Origin: Lineus longissimus
Lineage: Eukaryota; Nemertea; Pilidiophora; Heteronemertea; Lineidae
DNA: 64,000 nucleotides
Assembly: GCF_910592395.1 (NCBI RefSeq)
Contig: NC_088324.1
Location: 14,038,953 to 14,102,952 of the forward strand
Direction of reading: 5' to 3'
The first letter of the stretch is position 1. Each line of letters opens with the position of its first letter. Shown piece by piece: positions 12,649-24,439 of this stretch. The position numbers were made by a program, and so were the translations under genes. The notes under the pieces are model-generated. The model worked only from the letters and a program-made list of their open reading frames with translations. It did not search any database and had not been told where the DNA came from.

Positions 12649-15639
12649 CCGCGATGGAGGAAGTGTCCTTCCCCATCGGGCCATTGGTTGCATGGTGACA
12701 GTTTAAGCTGTAGTTCTATAGAGACTCAGAACCTTCAATAACTCCAAAATCCCACGCCCAAGTCGTCCCTTTAAATCAGAGTATGCAAAACTAAGTCTGC
12801 AGATGGTCTAATTTTCCGATTCTAAGAGAATCGTCTCGAACTCCAGTACAAATTCGCCATTGCTGACATCATTGGCGCCAAAAACTATTTCATTTGACCT
12901 GGTGACCTCGAGTTTTAAAACTTTTTCAAAAAGGCCATTCAAACGTTAAAATCAAATGCAAACATTATCAATTATATCACTGAGATATGTGAATACGGTA
13001 GATTGAGAAAAATCCGTACAACTATCGAAATATACGATTACTTGGAACTATTTCGGCAAATCACTCTGCCACCTGCGCGACCCAGTCACACTTGTGGCGC
13101 GTTTTCAATATGGCGATGGTCTGAATGATGTCAGAGGCACATCCGAGCCTGCTCATTGACTCAAAAGCGAAAAACATCGCCATTCCAATATGAAAGCCTT
13201 GATGGCTCAGCGGGTAGAGTGTTGAATCTGGTTCGGGTAGTCGCGTGTTCGAGCCCCACAGGTCTTTTTTCCTTTTTTCTTTTTGGATCGTTTTAAAAAT
13301 GGGAAGATAGGGCCACAGGGGTTGTATTTTGTAGATTTCGGGTGAGGCTGGGAAAAATCCTGATTGATTGTCGTAGTTTAGTTCGACCGGAGATTAAACT
13401 TCATGATTGCAAGATTATATCAGTGGATTTTCGCAATTACAAATGTAATCATCACGTGATGACTACCACAGCCAGATGAGACTAGATTTTAGGGAGCAAC
13501 TTCGCGTCACGTTGGGTATTGATCTGACGCGTATTGTATGGAACTTTGCACTATCGGTGCTTACTCATTATCAGATCCGATATAAGGACTGGTGTTCATC
13601 CATGGTTTGTAATATGTGCGAACAAGCAATCGTTTTCTGCTCCAGTCACAATATGGCTGCTTTTAAAACACGAAATAAGCTGAGTACGTTATTCAGCTGC
13701 CGGTAGTTCGCCCAAAAACACTCCAATGCTGACACGATATCGTCCGGTCCTGAGCAGGTGTCCGATTGTTTCCGGAGAGTTCCGAACATTGTCACCGGAA
13801 GAACACAAGTGACGTCACGCAGCGGGATGTCTTTGTCTGGCCAACGGAACCGCCTGATTTGAGCCAAAATAAAACGAGAATGATATTCTGATTGCAGTTA
13901 CTTCTTTCATTCGGTGCTTTGATTAAAAAAAGTACATCATTCAATTGCAAGTCGCCTCTTAAGAGTGAGTCGCACATCTTCAATGTTTCATTTGTACGGC
14001 GGGGCAATTTGAGTTACCTCACACAATGAATTAGGACAACTTTTTATCCTTTTTTTGTGTCATTCGAATTCTCGGACTGGCCGTCTGCGGCGAAAAAAAC
14101 GCAATGCTTTGTCAACAGTTGTACCTTTTCAGTAAATAATTGCCTTTTTTCATTTGGATTTGTAAAGAAATGGTGTCTTTTGTTCATTGGCTTTTGGACG
14201 ATGGCTTATTTATCTTTTGAGATTTTCCTTTTTTCTTCCTCAGAATCATCTTGAGTCATTGTCCAATTTGTTTGGCGAGACAATATCAACAGTTGCTCAG
14301 AACTCATTTTTAAAAAATCAAATATCATAATGTCAACAGTGGCAGCCCCGGTTTTGGTAAGTGTGAGAAACCTCTGAAATATGATGGCTGAAATTAGAAT
14401 TATCTTTTTGCTTCTTGGGAGCGGCAAACTGAAACATACCAAAAGCGGCAAACAACGATATTTCTCTTTGGGTGATTTGAAAAGCAGTGACTTTAAACTG
14501 AGATTAACGCTTTTACAATAAATTAGGCGATAGCATACGTCTCTCGAAACACTTTTTAAAGCAACATCCTGAAACAGGTGGAACAGCAACACTCAAGCCG
14601 TCAATATTTTCCTACGTTATTTCCCTCCCATTCAAATCAAATCAACGGGTAATTCACGCTTTTTTCTCTCCTGATCATCGGAATGTGAGATTTTTGGACG
14701 GACAGGGTCAGTAGCGGGTCGAGTGGACGGGTTTTAAGACCTAACCATGCAGAAGAAGAGTCCGGGGAGCCACGAAAGGGTCTTGGATAATCTCTCCCAG
14801 CAGGTGTTAGAGAGGTGAACAGTAAAAAGGAGACAAAACCGTGATTTCGCTGCTTTCTAGACAATTTAACTTTCAATGGTGATAAATCTGCCCCGGGCTG
14901 TGGTCCGGTGGTCTGGTTTTGGCCGGGTCATACGATTGAATGGAAGGGTCAGGGACTTGATCGGTGGTTCTCACCAATATTATCATTATATCATAACTTT
15001 GAAGGAGGCGTATAGACTATGCATAATTATGTAACACTGTCAACTCACTATATACTTGTGATGTTTACCATTTACCATAAGCATGAAATTTCCAGAGCGA
15101 AATCATTTTGACCACCAACACTTTTACATCTCATCAATTTAAAATTGTACTCGAACCATATTTCAAGGGAGTATAAAACCGTGATAGTAGTCAGGAAGGA
15201 GTGACATATGCCATTTTTCCAGCAGAGACACTGAATATTGCGGTTATCTTCTGCCATAAGTGGTTCAACCGGAATCTCTCCCCTGCTCTAATCACTCGCT
15301 GATAAACACAAATGAATTGACTTAGATTTATTAATCACAACTTTCATATCATACCGATGAGAAAAGCCCAGATGATTGATATCGAGTGACTTTGTAATTT
15401 AAAATGGACAACGCCAAGGGGATTCACTATGATTCAGGTCAGCGAAGTTATCTTAGTACGGAACCTCCATCAACAGAAGCCGGAACGCCGTATTATTTTA
15501 CGCCGCGTTGCGCATGATTAAAGATCTTGTGCGTTAGACGCGGCGTGAAACGCTTTATAACCAACCACAGGTTGTTGGTATTGCAGGCTTACTTCACAAT
15601 TTCGTACGCTTGTTAACCAAACGCGTAACATATCAGCAA
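12649..15639. other. Gene-poor stretch between palindrome and second tRNA-Asp
   Basis: Short frames only. A tRNA-like SINE head at about 13193 is listed separately. A possible minus-strand frame of 128 codons (14206-14592) has no domain and no supporting splice structure. Confidence 0.45.
13193..13265 (+). repeat. tRNA-like sequence (SINE head or tRNA pseudogene)
   Basis: It contains an A-box-like TGGCTCAGCGGGTAG and, about 45 bases later, a B-box-like TGTTCGAGCCCC, followed by a T-rich run. The ends do not pair into an acceptor stem and no regular anticodon arm can be drawn. This fits a tRNA-derived SINE promoter or a decayed tRNA, not a working tRNA gene. Confidence 0.4.
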
Positions 15640-15716
15640 TCTTCGGTAGTATAGTGGTAAGTATCCCCGCCTGTCACGCGGGAGACCCGGGTTGGATTCG
15701 ATTCCCGGCCGGAGAG
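15640..15716 (+). pseudogene. tRNA-Asp (GTC) copy with a 5-nt insertion in the T arm
   Basis: The sequence is identical to the tRNA-Asp at 11757-11828 through acceptor, D and anticodon arms. The T arm reads GGTTGGATTCGATTCC in place of GGTTCGATTCC. The extra five bases create a tandem GATTCGATTC and enlarge the T loop from 7 to 12 nt. The 3' acceptor strand and a Pol III terminator (TTTTTCTTTTTTTT) are intact. The B box is displaced but partly kept, so it may be transcribed. A stable mature tRNA is unlikely. Confidence 0.8.
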
Positions 15717-16938
15717 GCCTTAATATTTTTCTTTTTTTTGCTGGTTGTTTTTTTTAACGGTAGGTTGGATTTAAAAGGTCAATAAATGTGTTTCTGAGAA
15801 CTGAGTTTTCACACGAGTAAATCGTAGCGTTCACACGCCCTTATGATATCATAAAGAAATCGTGCAAAAATCTTCCTCCGATCTCGAGTGTTTTCAAACA
15901 GACATTCCGACATCGCACAGCGCTGTGTAAACATGGTCAAGGGTTGTCCTCAGGTCTGGCACACGCTGCGCGTCTTCAGCTCTCGCGCGGTGAGATAACG
16001 TCTGCGCGACAAGGGGACAGGACAGGTGCAATATGGCGCGCTATCTCTTTACAAATATTGCTATCAAAATGTTATTGTCGTATTGTTGCAATGAAATATC
16101 TAGAAGTTAAATAGAAGAGAACAGATATCTTCAAATGACAAGACCTCGCTCTAGTGCCCGTCTCAGCTTATCTAGCGTGGACCCGATAATGAATGTACAT
16201 TGGACGAATTTGTGGCTTGAGGAACAAGGTTGCTCTAATTGGTTTTCTGCAATCCGTGCCCCTTAAGATGAGAACAATAACTGGTGCAGCAGTTTACAAC
16301 ACTATCATCATTGTAAAAGTAACGATTTATGGGTGGCTATAGGATGGTTTTTGGAGGAGCAATCATATGCAAGATGAAGAGTTATTATTCTTGTTCTTGT
16401 CTGCTCTTGTGTGGTAATTTGCATTCACGTGGGAAGATATATCTGGCCAACACTGCGGTTGTCAGTGAATTGAATCGTCGTGGCTGAATACATCCTCCGC
16501 TTGTGTCAAGATTATCAAAGCATTCGTGATACCACTGGAGAAAAACTTCATCTCTTTGCCGACTTCTCGCCATTTCCGGCAAAAAAGAGTGATCTTCCAC
16601 CCTACACCTGTTCGCCACGCTACCAATGCGCTTCCGGTCAACCACACTCTATCTTTTCGAATCGTAGCACTTCAAGATCATGAAACTCAAGAGTACATTG
16701 TACTGATAAAATTTATTTCAAGCAAAAATGCTGGTTGTATACGTTTAATGCCTTCTCTTTCTTGTAAAATCGTGGCCCGTATCGCGAATACTTGCAATAG
16801 GTTATGAAAAGGACGCGTGTCCGTGATATTTAGCGGTATTACAAAAGCAGCGAGACGACAGTAGATAAAGCAGACGAGATAGTCTACGCCGCGCGCGTGC
16901 CGCAGTATCCGTTGAATTCAAAACACAGACAAAACAAA

Positions 16939-17070
16939 ATGGCAACCGAGAACGTACATATTGTTACCGCGCCCGCTTATGTTGTGGAAACAACCATTTC
17001 CGGTGGTAATGAGAAGTGGGAGACGGCCCTGCATCCCACATGGGTTAGGGGGTCGATTCAGCGCAGGTGA
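16939..17070 (+). CDS. Possible short ORF or first coding exon (43 codons)
   Basis: The ATG sits in a good context (AACAAAATGG) and opens a frame starting MATENVHIVTAPAY, rich in ordinary protein-like residues, up to TGA at 17068. A usable splice donor (GCGCAG then GTGACC) lies at 17066/17067, so it could be a first exon. I could not find a downstream exon in matching phase. Function unknown; chance occurrence is possible. Confidence 0.25.
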   Translation: MATENVHIVTAPAYVVETTISGGNEKWETALHPTWVRGSIQRR

Positions 17071-17314
17071 CCTCCAGGTCAGAATGTCTCATGACGGACA
17101 AGGGTGGGCAGCATTACCGGAAATGCAACCGGTTGGGTCCGTGGATGCAGAGTATACCTGAGCCTTCTGGTCGCTCTTGTCCGAACCTCCGGGTGGAGAG
17201 ACTGAGCGACAGATCACCAGTTCCGGATGCTACCTCCACGTGGGTCGGTGGTGACGTCGCGAGGGTTTCTGTTTTACTCCTGACTTAGTTTATTTGTTTC
17301 TATGTTCATCCAAA

Positions 17315-17347
17315 CATGGAGGTATTATTAAGAATAATATCTCCATG
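17315..17347. repeat. Short palindrome, 15-bp arms
   Basis: CATGGAGGTATTATT, a 3-base centre, then AATAATATCTCCATG; one G.T-type mismatch. It would form a hairpin in either strand. No function assigned. Confidence 0.6.
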
Positions 17348-19844
17348 ATCCAAAGGAGTATTTTATTGAGTCGACCATGAAGACTTTGAAATATTACAGC
17401 AAATTGCAACATGAAATTGCTGCATTGGCAGACACCATGACCCCTTTTCTAACAAATGGAAAAAAAGGATAGGGATGGACTATAATCTCGTATTTTTTAT
17501 CCTGAGAAAGAGGGTCGGTCATATGTTCAAGCACCAATGTTCAGTCCGTTTCCAAAAGGTCGGAATTTGGCGACAAAAAAGATGGAATACTTTGAGAAGA
17601 AATCACTGACTATACATCCACAATATTATGCAGTATTTTCTTCGCCTCTGGTCAAATTGTCAGGGGGTGGTCTTTCTTATGTCTAGTGGTCGGCGAAAAA
17701 AGGGACTTGAAGTTGCTGTGTTACGAAACTAATCCAGGTCCGCGGGATGTGATTTGGAGACAGATTTGTAATACTTTTCAGGATCGAACTGTAATGCGTA
17801 AATAGGCGGAAAATCACGCTGTATTGACCGTAATATTATCATGGATTCTTGCCACCTGGTATTTATCAAGATGCTCGAGAAAAAAGTACAACAAAACAAA
17901 ATTAACGAAAAAAAATGTGTTTTTTCTCCCTCATGCTGTCATGACCTCAGGTCAATCTCTGCTTTTTCTGATGATGCCACTCTTTGGGGGTGGTCCGCTT
18001 TGCCCGTAACGACTGTCCTGGCCATTTTGTCCGTAACGTATATTCTGGATGATGTGATCTAGTCCTCGGGGGGCCTGAAGCATGTAACATTGAAGCATTT
18101 TTGATGCGATTTGAATTTCGATGCCATTCAAGAGTTAGATCACGACTGTCTTGTGCAGATTTAGGATGCCCGGCGCTAATGTTACCGATGTCTCGCGGAT
18201 CAATATAAGTATACAAAAATGTAGGTCACCTTTTAACTTGAGGTAATGCTTTTCGTCATCGATGCACTTGCAAACTGTGGACATTTCAACCAAATCAGAG
18301 CATTCCTCTATGACGTGCGAAGTGTGAAAAGCTCAGTGAACTTAAGTCTAAAATCTCTTTTTTGCGATTGGAATATTTTTAGAATGAGTCGATTGTGATT
18401 TATCTGTAACAATAAACGATTTTTTTCCAACATTCTCTTGTACTTCACAGAAAGAACTTAGATAACTTCTAAAAGCAACAGACGCCCCTGGCCACATTTT
18501 GTTTTTGCCTGGGCTGATAAACTAAGTGGTTTTGGTGATCTGTAGACCGACAATCTCTCGTCTCCCCGCTCTGAAGTCAGGATCCAATTGATTGCAAATT
18601 ACAGCTTAGAGGCCTACTGTGAACAACCCGACCGACGAAAGGGTAGATGGAAAAGATATTCGAGAAAAAAATAAAATGTACTGTCACATCCGGCAAAGCC
18701 AGAAACCTTATCATAGAACAGCGTCTCGACCATTCATTAGTTACATAAGTCCCCATACTTGACCCTTTGTGACAAAGGTCAGAGAAGGGTCATCAAAGAG
18801 CCCTAAAAACTGCTCCTTTTTTGGAAGAATAGTTTGGCTGAAGATGTCTATGGTTATGCCGGATTATTACGGCCGAATGCCAAACGGCAACGATTACGCG
18901 TCATCGCAACGTTATGGCGAGAGTTGGATGTCTATGCTCCCTGTGGCTTGCAAAGCTAACATCCGAGCGTCTTGCGATGCCAAAGACATGGTTGGTGTAT
19001 TCATTGTTGCCTTTTGAGGCTTGTACTTGTCTAAATTAATAGAGAGGTTATCTCCCAAAGATTCCTACGTTATAACGTATTAGGTGACCAAAGAAACGCA
19101 CAACCATACATTCCGCCGCCAAGACACCAAACGCACTATAAGAGAACACGAAATCACCAATCAGGCCAATAGTTTTTGCCTCGGGACCAGTCTTTGTTTC
19201 ATTCGGCTAAAATTACTCCCAGCTTTTGCTCTTTCGCAAAAACTACTGGACCAAATCACGATATCTTGGTCTCATTAGTCCTCTTAGTAGCATAAAATGT
19301 AAAAGATCAGAAACTGATTCACTAGGTGAATGCCACGGTCAGAATTAAATGACATAACCTACAATGGCAGACACCATGCGAAACTGATTCCTCGACTAAC
19401 CATTGAGACGTTATTCAATAGTTGTTGAGTATTCATGAGGGTCAAAGGAAGTGACGTCGGGAACCAAAATGGCAACCAAAACAAGAGGAAAGTTTACGAG
19501 AATGTTTTCAAAATGTGTCAATTTTTGGATTTATTCTGGTAAGAAAGTTATCAAAAGTATCATTTGCCGATGCAGCGTTTCCCATACTGCACTTCACATC
19601 AGTATGCAATTTCCCCAGGCGGCCTTCTTCCATATATGTCACCTCCTTCCTCGTCCACCTTGTATCTAACGGGGGTTTCCATAAAATAACGCACCAGTGT
19701 ATTATTTAGTCTTTTAGCAACTGGGCGCAACTGGTTATGTTCTGAGAGTTTTCTGCCTTTACATGTGATTTTTCGGCTGAAGTGTCCTTGTTTGCACTGA
19801 TTACTGTCCAATCCAGTCGAAAGTTGGTTTCCCCACGATCTTTT

Positions 19845-20430
19845 CTCTGTCACAACCACCTTGAACATAGTACCTCTATCACTACTATAGATTGACTGTA
19901 ACATGGTGTCGCTGTCACAACCAGTCCGAACGGTGTGTCACTGTCACAGTCCGACGGAATATAGGTTATTGTGACTATCACAATCAGTAAGATTGAGACA
20001 GTAAGATATGAATAAAGACTAGCAAATGCTTTTACTTCAATTTTGTACAGAAAGGCCTAGTGTATATGTACATGAAGTTTTAGATAAAAGCATTTGCTAG
20101 TCTTTATTCATATCACCCATTGTTGCCGTCACAACCAGGTGACTCATGGTGGGACTGTCCAATCCATAAGACATGATGCGACTGTCACATCCACTTATGA
20201 CATGATGTGGATGTCACAACCTGTTAAAAGCGTTACCTCTAAGAGCAAGTGCTATTTTTCCCTGTTTCAGCCCGATACGACGTGATGTGAGAATGACAAA
20301 CTAATTTGATTTGCCATGACAAGGTGTCTTTGTCACAACCACCTAGAACATGGTGTCTTTGTCACAACCACCTAGAACATGGTGTCTTTGTCACAACCAC
20401 CTAGAACATGGTGTCTCTGTCACAACCGCA
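19845..20430. repeat. Degenerate GTCACAACC repeat region with a 29 bp tandem core
   Basis: Motifs of the form GGTGTCNNTGTCACAACC recur irregularly from about 19850. From 20316 to about 20430 they become a clean 29 bp tandem array of four copies (CATGGTGTCTTTGTCACAACC plus ACCTAGAA). Related GTCACAATC motifs reappear near 26640-26720. Confidence 0.8.
20006..20113. repeat. Inverted repeat, perfect 29-bp arms, 50-base loop
   Basis: Left arm 20006-20034 (ATATGAATAAAGACTAGCAA...) is the exact reverse complement of 20085-20113. The inner flanks are also partly complementary. It is embedded in the GTCACAACC repeat region and may be a small MITE-like or hairpin element. Confidence 0.88.
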
Positions 20431-22430
20431 TAACACCTGTGAAGAAGAAGACGTGACCTGCGGAAACGGTATTCTATCGTTACAGATCTATACTCGCAAA
20501 CTTGAAATATTTTCAATTTGTGTATTTGTAGGTATACGGTCGCTTGACGTACTCTCCGCCGCAAGTCCCTGCGTGTGATGACAGTTTGACACCAGTCTGT
20601 ACCCTCGTTCAAGTCAGTGATAACGATACATCGATGGCCGATTTACAAGCCAACGATTCAGGGTGTAGCACATGTGTAAAAGGTGAGTTACTTAGGATGT
20701 TCATCAACGAAATCCAGCAAATGCAGGACTAAGGAGACCTTGAAGTCTTGTCAAACGGAAGTAATTCATCCATTTACATTGCATTAGTTCATATTTCATA
20801 AATGAACAAGCCTAACGGCGGAAGCGGTTCAGTGATATTTGTATGACTGAATCTGTGTTAATTTAAGCAAGGGTTGGCTTAGTATTATATATTATAATGA
20901 TATGTGTATATGGACTGAAAGCAGCAAAACATTTTCAGATTCAATATTGTAGACTATAGTTCCTTTTGAAGCATTGTCGCCGTTACAAAATACTTACTTT
21001 CCTCTTCAGTGTATCCCAAGTACAAACCGTCATGAGAGTCATCCCTTGTCTCCAATAGAATCGATGAACAGCAGAGTTTTCCAAGCAGATCCCTGGATTG
21101 GTCGTCTGATTGCAAGAATCGAAGCATTCTCCATTACATTGCTTATAGTAATTGTGATGTACGAACGGTGCAGTTTCTTGGCTAACGATCTCACAGTGCG
21201 GGACGAAACGGAGATTGATGGACTAAGTCGGGAAGCAAACGTTGATGCAGATGAACTATACCTGCCACCTTCTTTTGAAGGATCTTTTACTTCATTTCAC
21301 GGCAATCCGAGGAATCATTCTGCTTAAAATATCATGGACGTTTTGATTGTGTTGACTGCTAGTAGAAACTTGATTGACATGGCCTTTTGGCAATGGTTTT
21401 AACCCTATGGTCGGCGGACAATAATAACCCGTGCCATGCCGTCTTCGTCGTTTAGGACTGGGCATTTAGAAGAGGGTAAACTAAGATCTCAGCGGGATAT
21501 CTTACCATCCACCGCGTACTCATTGACTTTCTGATACTTGAATGACAATTGACACTTCGTTCCATCGCGTAGTGTTCGTATCGTTAAGAGAACTTACCTC
21601 TCCTCCACTGACATTGGGCTCTTGGTTCCCTTACGAAATACAGTACCTTCCGTGCAGCACAGGAAACTCGGTGAAACTGATATAAAGAACACTATTTCTC
21701 AAGATCTCAACTTTCGATAAAGCCTGTACAAGATTACCTTCATGGAATTGGTAAGTTTGATCCTGGTGTAAGGTATTGAGCGTTTCAGTTTCTGAGTGTT
21801 TCCCTCATTGTCTTTGCGCTAAAAAATATATTGTTGTGTTCTTCTCTGCTTCCCCTATTGAAAAGTCATAATCTTTCTAGATGTCTGTTGTGTGAAAACA
21901 CTAAAATATGGGGAACAGCCACACCGGGGTAGAAACTACACCGGGGTTTGTCGAGAGAACCGGGCAGGTTATTTACATTGGGCCCATAATCCTTCTTGAA
22001 GTGTCGTGAATGCTGAGCTCTTCTCCGTCAATGATGGTATAGTCGTATAGATGATTCGCAAAAATACTTCGGCCATTTTGGAAGTGCCCTCTTCACCGGC
22101 AATTGGAGTTTACCATGACATAAAAGTCATTTTTAAATCAAAGGAAAACCAAAATCATTCAAAATATCATGAACATTAGACTTCAAGTACAATGTAAATA
22201 GCTTGAATAAGTGTGTCCGTTGTAACTTTTATATCACGGTAAACTTACGTTGCCTTTGAAAAAGGCATAGAAAATTGGCGATATACTGTATTTACACCAA
22301 ACCATCTATTGTGTCATGCACTGGATGGCATGCTGATGTCTCATTTCGTCGTACACACACGCAAAAAGAAATCTAAACTCAGACGCTATTATGAGTTTGC
22401 ATTTGTGTAAAGTTCTGGAATCCTTTTCTA
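20431..22430. other. Unassigned stretch with two possible exons
   Basis: An acceptor-like TTTGTATTTGTAG precedes an open frame at 20531-20732. A second frame ending at 21327 contains a hydrophobic stretch (ITLLIVIVMYE). Their reading phases do not join cleanly, so I do not call a gene. Confidence 0.3.
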
Positions 22431-22577
22431 CGGGCGCATGTGTAAGTCATCAAAGGGGCAATAGTATACTCCTGTGTCCTCCTTGGTGATTGAATCTTCC
22501 ATACTCATATCTTCATTCTGCCTGCGATTATTGTATAGTGCATTCTGTGTATTGTTCTGCTGAAGACTGACGCTTTT

Positions 22578-22960
22578 CTGTGCAAACTTAAAAATTATTC
22601 TAAGTCCACGCACATGCGCAGTCTAATCCTTTCTTTAATGTCTGTTTTTTCTGTGCAAACTTAAAAATTATTCTAAGTCCACGCACATGCGCAATCTAAT
22701 CCTTTCCTTGATGTCTGTTTCTTTCTGTGCAAACTATCTCATATAAGTTTCCTTCAGTCTCGGGTGTCAAGTAGATATTTGTATAGAGTCCTTTGTGAAC
22801 ATTATGTCTTCTTACTCAAGTTATGACTCTGTGTATCAACATAATTGTACAACTATTGTTAGTCTCTGTTCGCGTTTTGTAATATAACTTTCAACTTCGT
22901 AATAAAGTTTAAGTTCATTACCATATTTTAATTCAATTTGTTATTTCTTTCCTACACCAA
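22578..22960 (+). mobile_element. Possible LTR-retrotransposon remnant (solo LTR-like)
   Basis: A 73-74 bp direct repeat (two full copies and a start of a third at 22578, 22651 and 22725), each with ACATGCGCA, precedes a TATAAG at about 22742. AATAAA follows at 22901-22906, and then a pyrimidine-rich end (CTACA) abutting GGGCGCCACTACGTGTGACC. The order of upstream repeats, TATA and polyadenylation signal resembles an LTR. No gag-pol frame follows and the boundaries are uncertain. Confidence 0.33.
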
Positions 22961-23973
22961 GGGCGCCACTACGTGTGACCCAAATTGAAATAATAGTTTA
23001 ATACATAAACCCATGGGGACAATGAAATCTGGAAAGAAGTTTATAAAGTTGCGCACTAGGGGCGGTTGGTAGGGGTTGATGGAGGAACAATCTAAAGGAG
23101 GATGGCGTCAAAAATGATATAATGAAACGGCGTGGAAACAGGGGGTACCTTGAAGATCATTCAAAAAAGGCGATAAGAACCGCCCTGGCGAACGAACCGC
23201 CTGTGAGACCCGGACACCCAAGGAGAAAGAATAAAACTAATGCTTAACATAAGTAAGCGATCTGTAATATTCACGTGCCGGTCACGAACGAGAGAATAGT
23301 GACTAATAGTATACGAAGCAATGCAAGGCTTCTGTGGTTTATGAAAAAGGAATGCAGGATTATTTATTTCATCAAAAACACCAAAACCCGATAAAAGTTT
23401 AAAATTTCAATCGATAGATATATTTGAGTTGATCATCAAAAAGTTGCTTGTGTTTCTTATTTTCTGATTTGTTCAAAGATTCAATATTTATAAAAAAAAT
23501 ATCAACTTGATATCATAAACTGCCAAAAGTTGACAAATGTAAAGAGGGCGCCAGAGTAAAATAATCAATACATTCCCTACATTCACCAGAGAAGTCTGCA
23601 TTGGATGATAAAAAAGCAGACTGTTTCAATTTGGTATCAAGTATTAATTTATTCCGAAGAACAATCGTGATATGACACACCGTTTACGGAGTAATTGCTG
23701 ATTTTTCTATCGACCATGCGCCAATCATCTGTACACACATGCCAGGATGGCAGGTCATATACAACATGGTAATGAAGTGATCGTCAGTGCATGACAGTCA
23801 CCTGAATTTATCTGCCTGTTATGTTACACGAATAACGTGTACACTGGCAAGCAGTCAAAGTCATTTCTTACAAAATATGTAATGCTTTAAAACACAAATA
23901 GGGAAGTAAATATACCAGTTACAAAAAAACAATACCTATACATGTATCAGCAGCTTTGCTTTCCCAACTCCTT
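22961..23973. other. No gene seen
   Basis: AT-rich sequence with no convincing open frame or RNA gene on either strand. Confidence 0.45.
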
Positions 23974-24284
23974 TAACCGAAAAGTTGGCCAGTGGCCTAA
24001 TTGCTGATGAAGGGGTTGATTTAACTGGACTGCAGTATCTTAACCGAAAAGTTGGCCAGTGGCCTAATTGCTGATGAAGGGGTTGATTTGACTGGACTGC
24101 AGTATCTTAACCGAAAAGTTGGCCAGTGGCCTAATTGCTGATGAAGGGACTGCAGTATCTTAACCGAAAAGCAGCTGGCCCGTGGCCACATTGCTGATGA
24201 AGGAGTTGATTTAACTGGACTGCAGTATCTTAACCGAAAAGCTGACCAGTGGCCGAATTGCTGATGAAGGAGTTGATTTCACTG
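23974..24284. repeat. Tandem repeat, 67 bp unit, five copies
   Basis: TAACCGAAAAG starts at 23974, 24041, 24108, 24161 and 24231. Periods are 67, 67, 53 (a 14-bp internal deletion) and 70. Units are more than 90 percent alike by eye. Confidence 0.92.
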
Positions 24285-24321
24285 GTTTCTTTCTGAATTC
24301 TACAAGAAACACATAAGCAGA

Positions 24322-24439
24322 TGTATCCCGATTCGGTCAAGCACTTTTAGCTACTGAGCCAAGTTCGTGGGCAAAGTCGGGTAGTTACTTCACAAAATTG
24401 GCTCAGTGCATGTAGCTAGAATTAGTGCATCGGGATACA
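24322..24439. repeat. Imperfect inverted repeat next to the 67 bp array
   Basis: TGTATCCCGA (24322-24331) pairs with TCGGGATACA (24430-24439), and CTGAGCCAA (24354-24362) pairs with TTGGCTCAG (24398-24406), with AGCTA motifs between. Probably a small foldback element. Confidence 0.65.

Larger units (their letters stand above)
15717..20005. other. Gene-poor stretch
   Basis: Apart from a 43-codon frame at 16939-17070 (listed separately) and a short near-perfect palindrome at 17315-17347, I see no supported gene. Short frames around 18769-19017 and 19451-19669 lack domains and could not be joined in phase to other exons. Confidence 0.45.

Noticed and set aside
14206-14592. 128-codon minus-strand frame, and a mini-exon-like ATG with donor at 14330-14356 on plus
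   Set aside because: Neither has homology or a partner exon; a good GTAAGT alone is not enough.
18769-19017. 82-codon frame containing MPDYYGRMPNGNDYAS
   Set aside because: Looks mildly protein-like but has no recognisable family and no splice chain.
19451-19669. MATKTRGKFTRMFSKCVNFW frame with a donor (tetraspanin-like N terminus considered)
   Set aside because: No downstream exon in matching phase and no CCG/tetraspanin signature.
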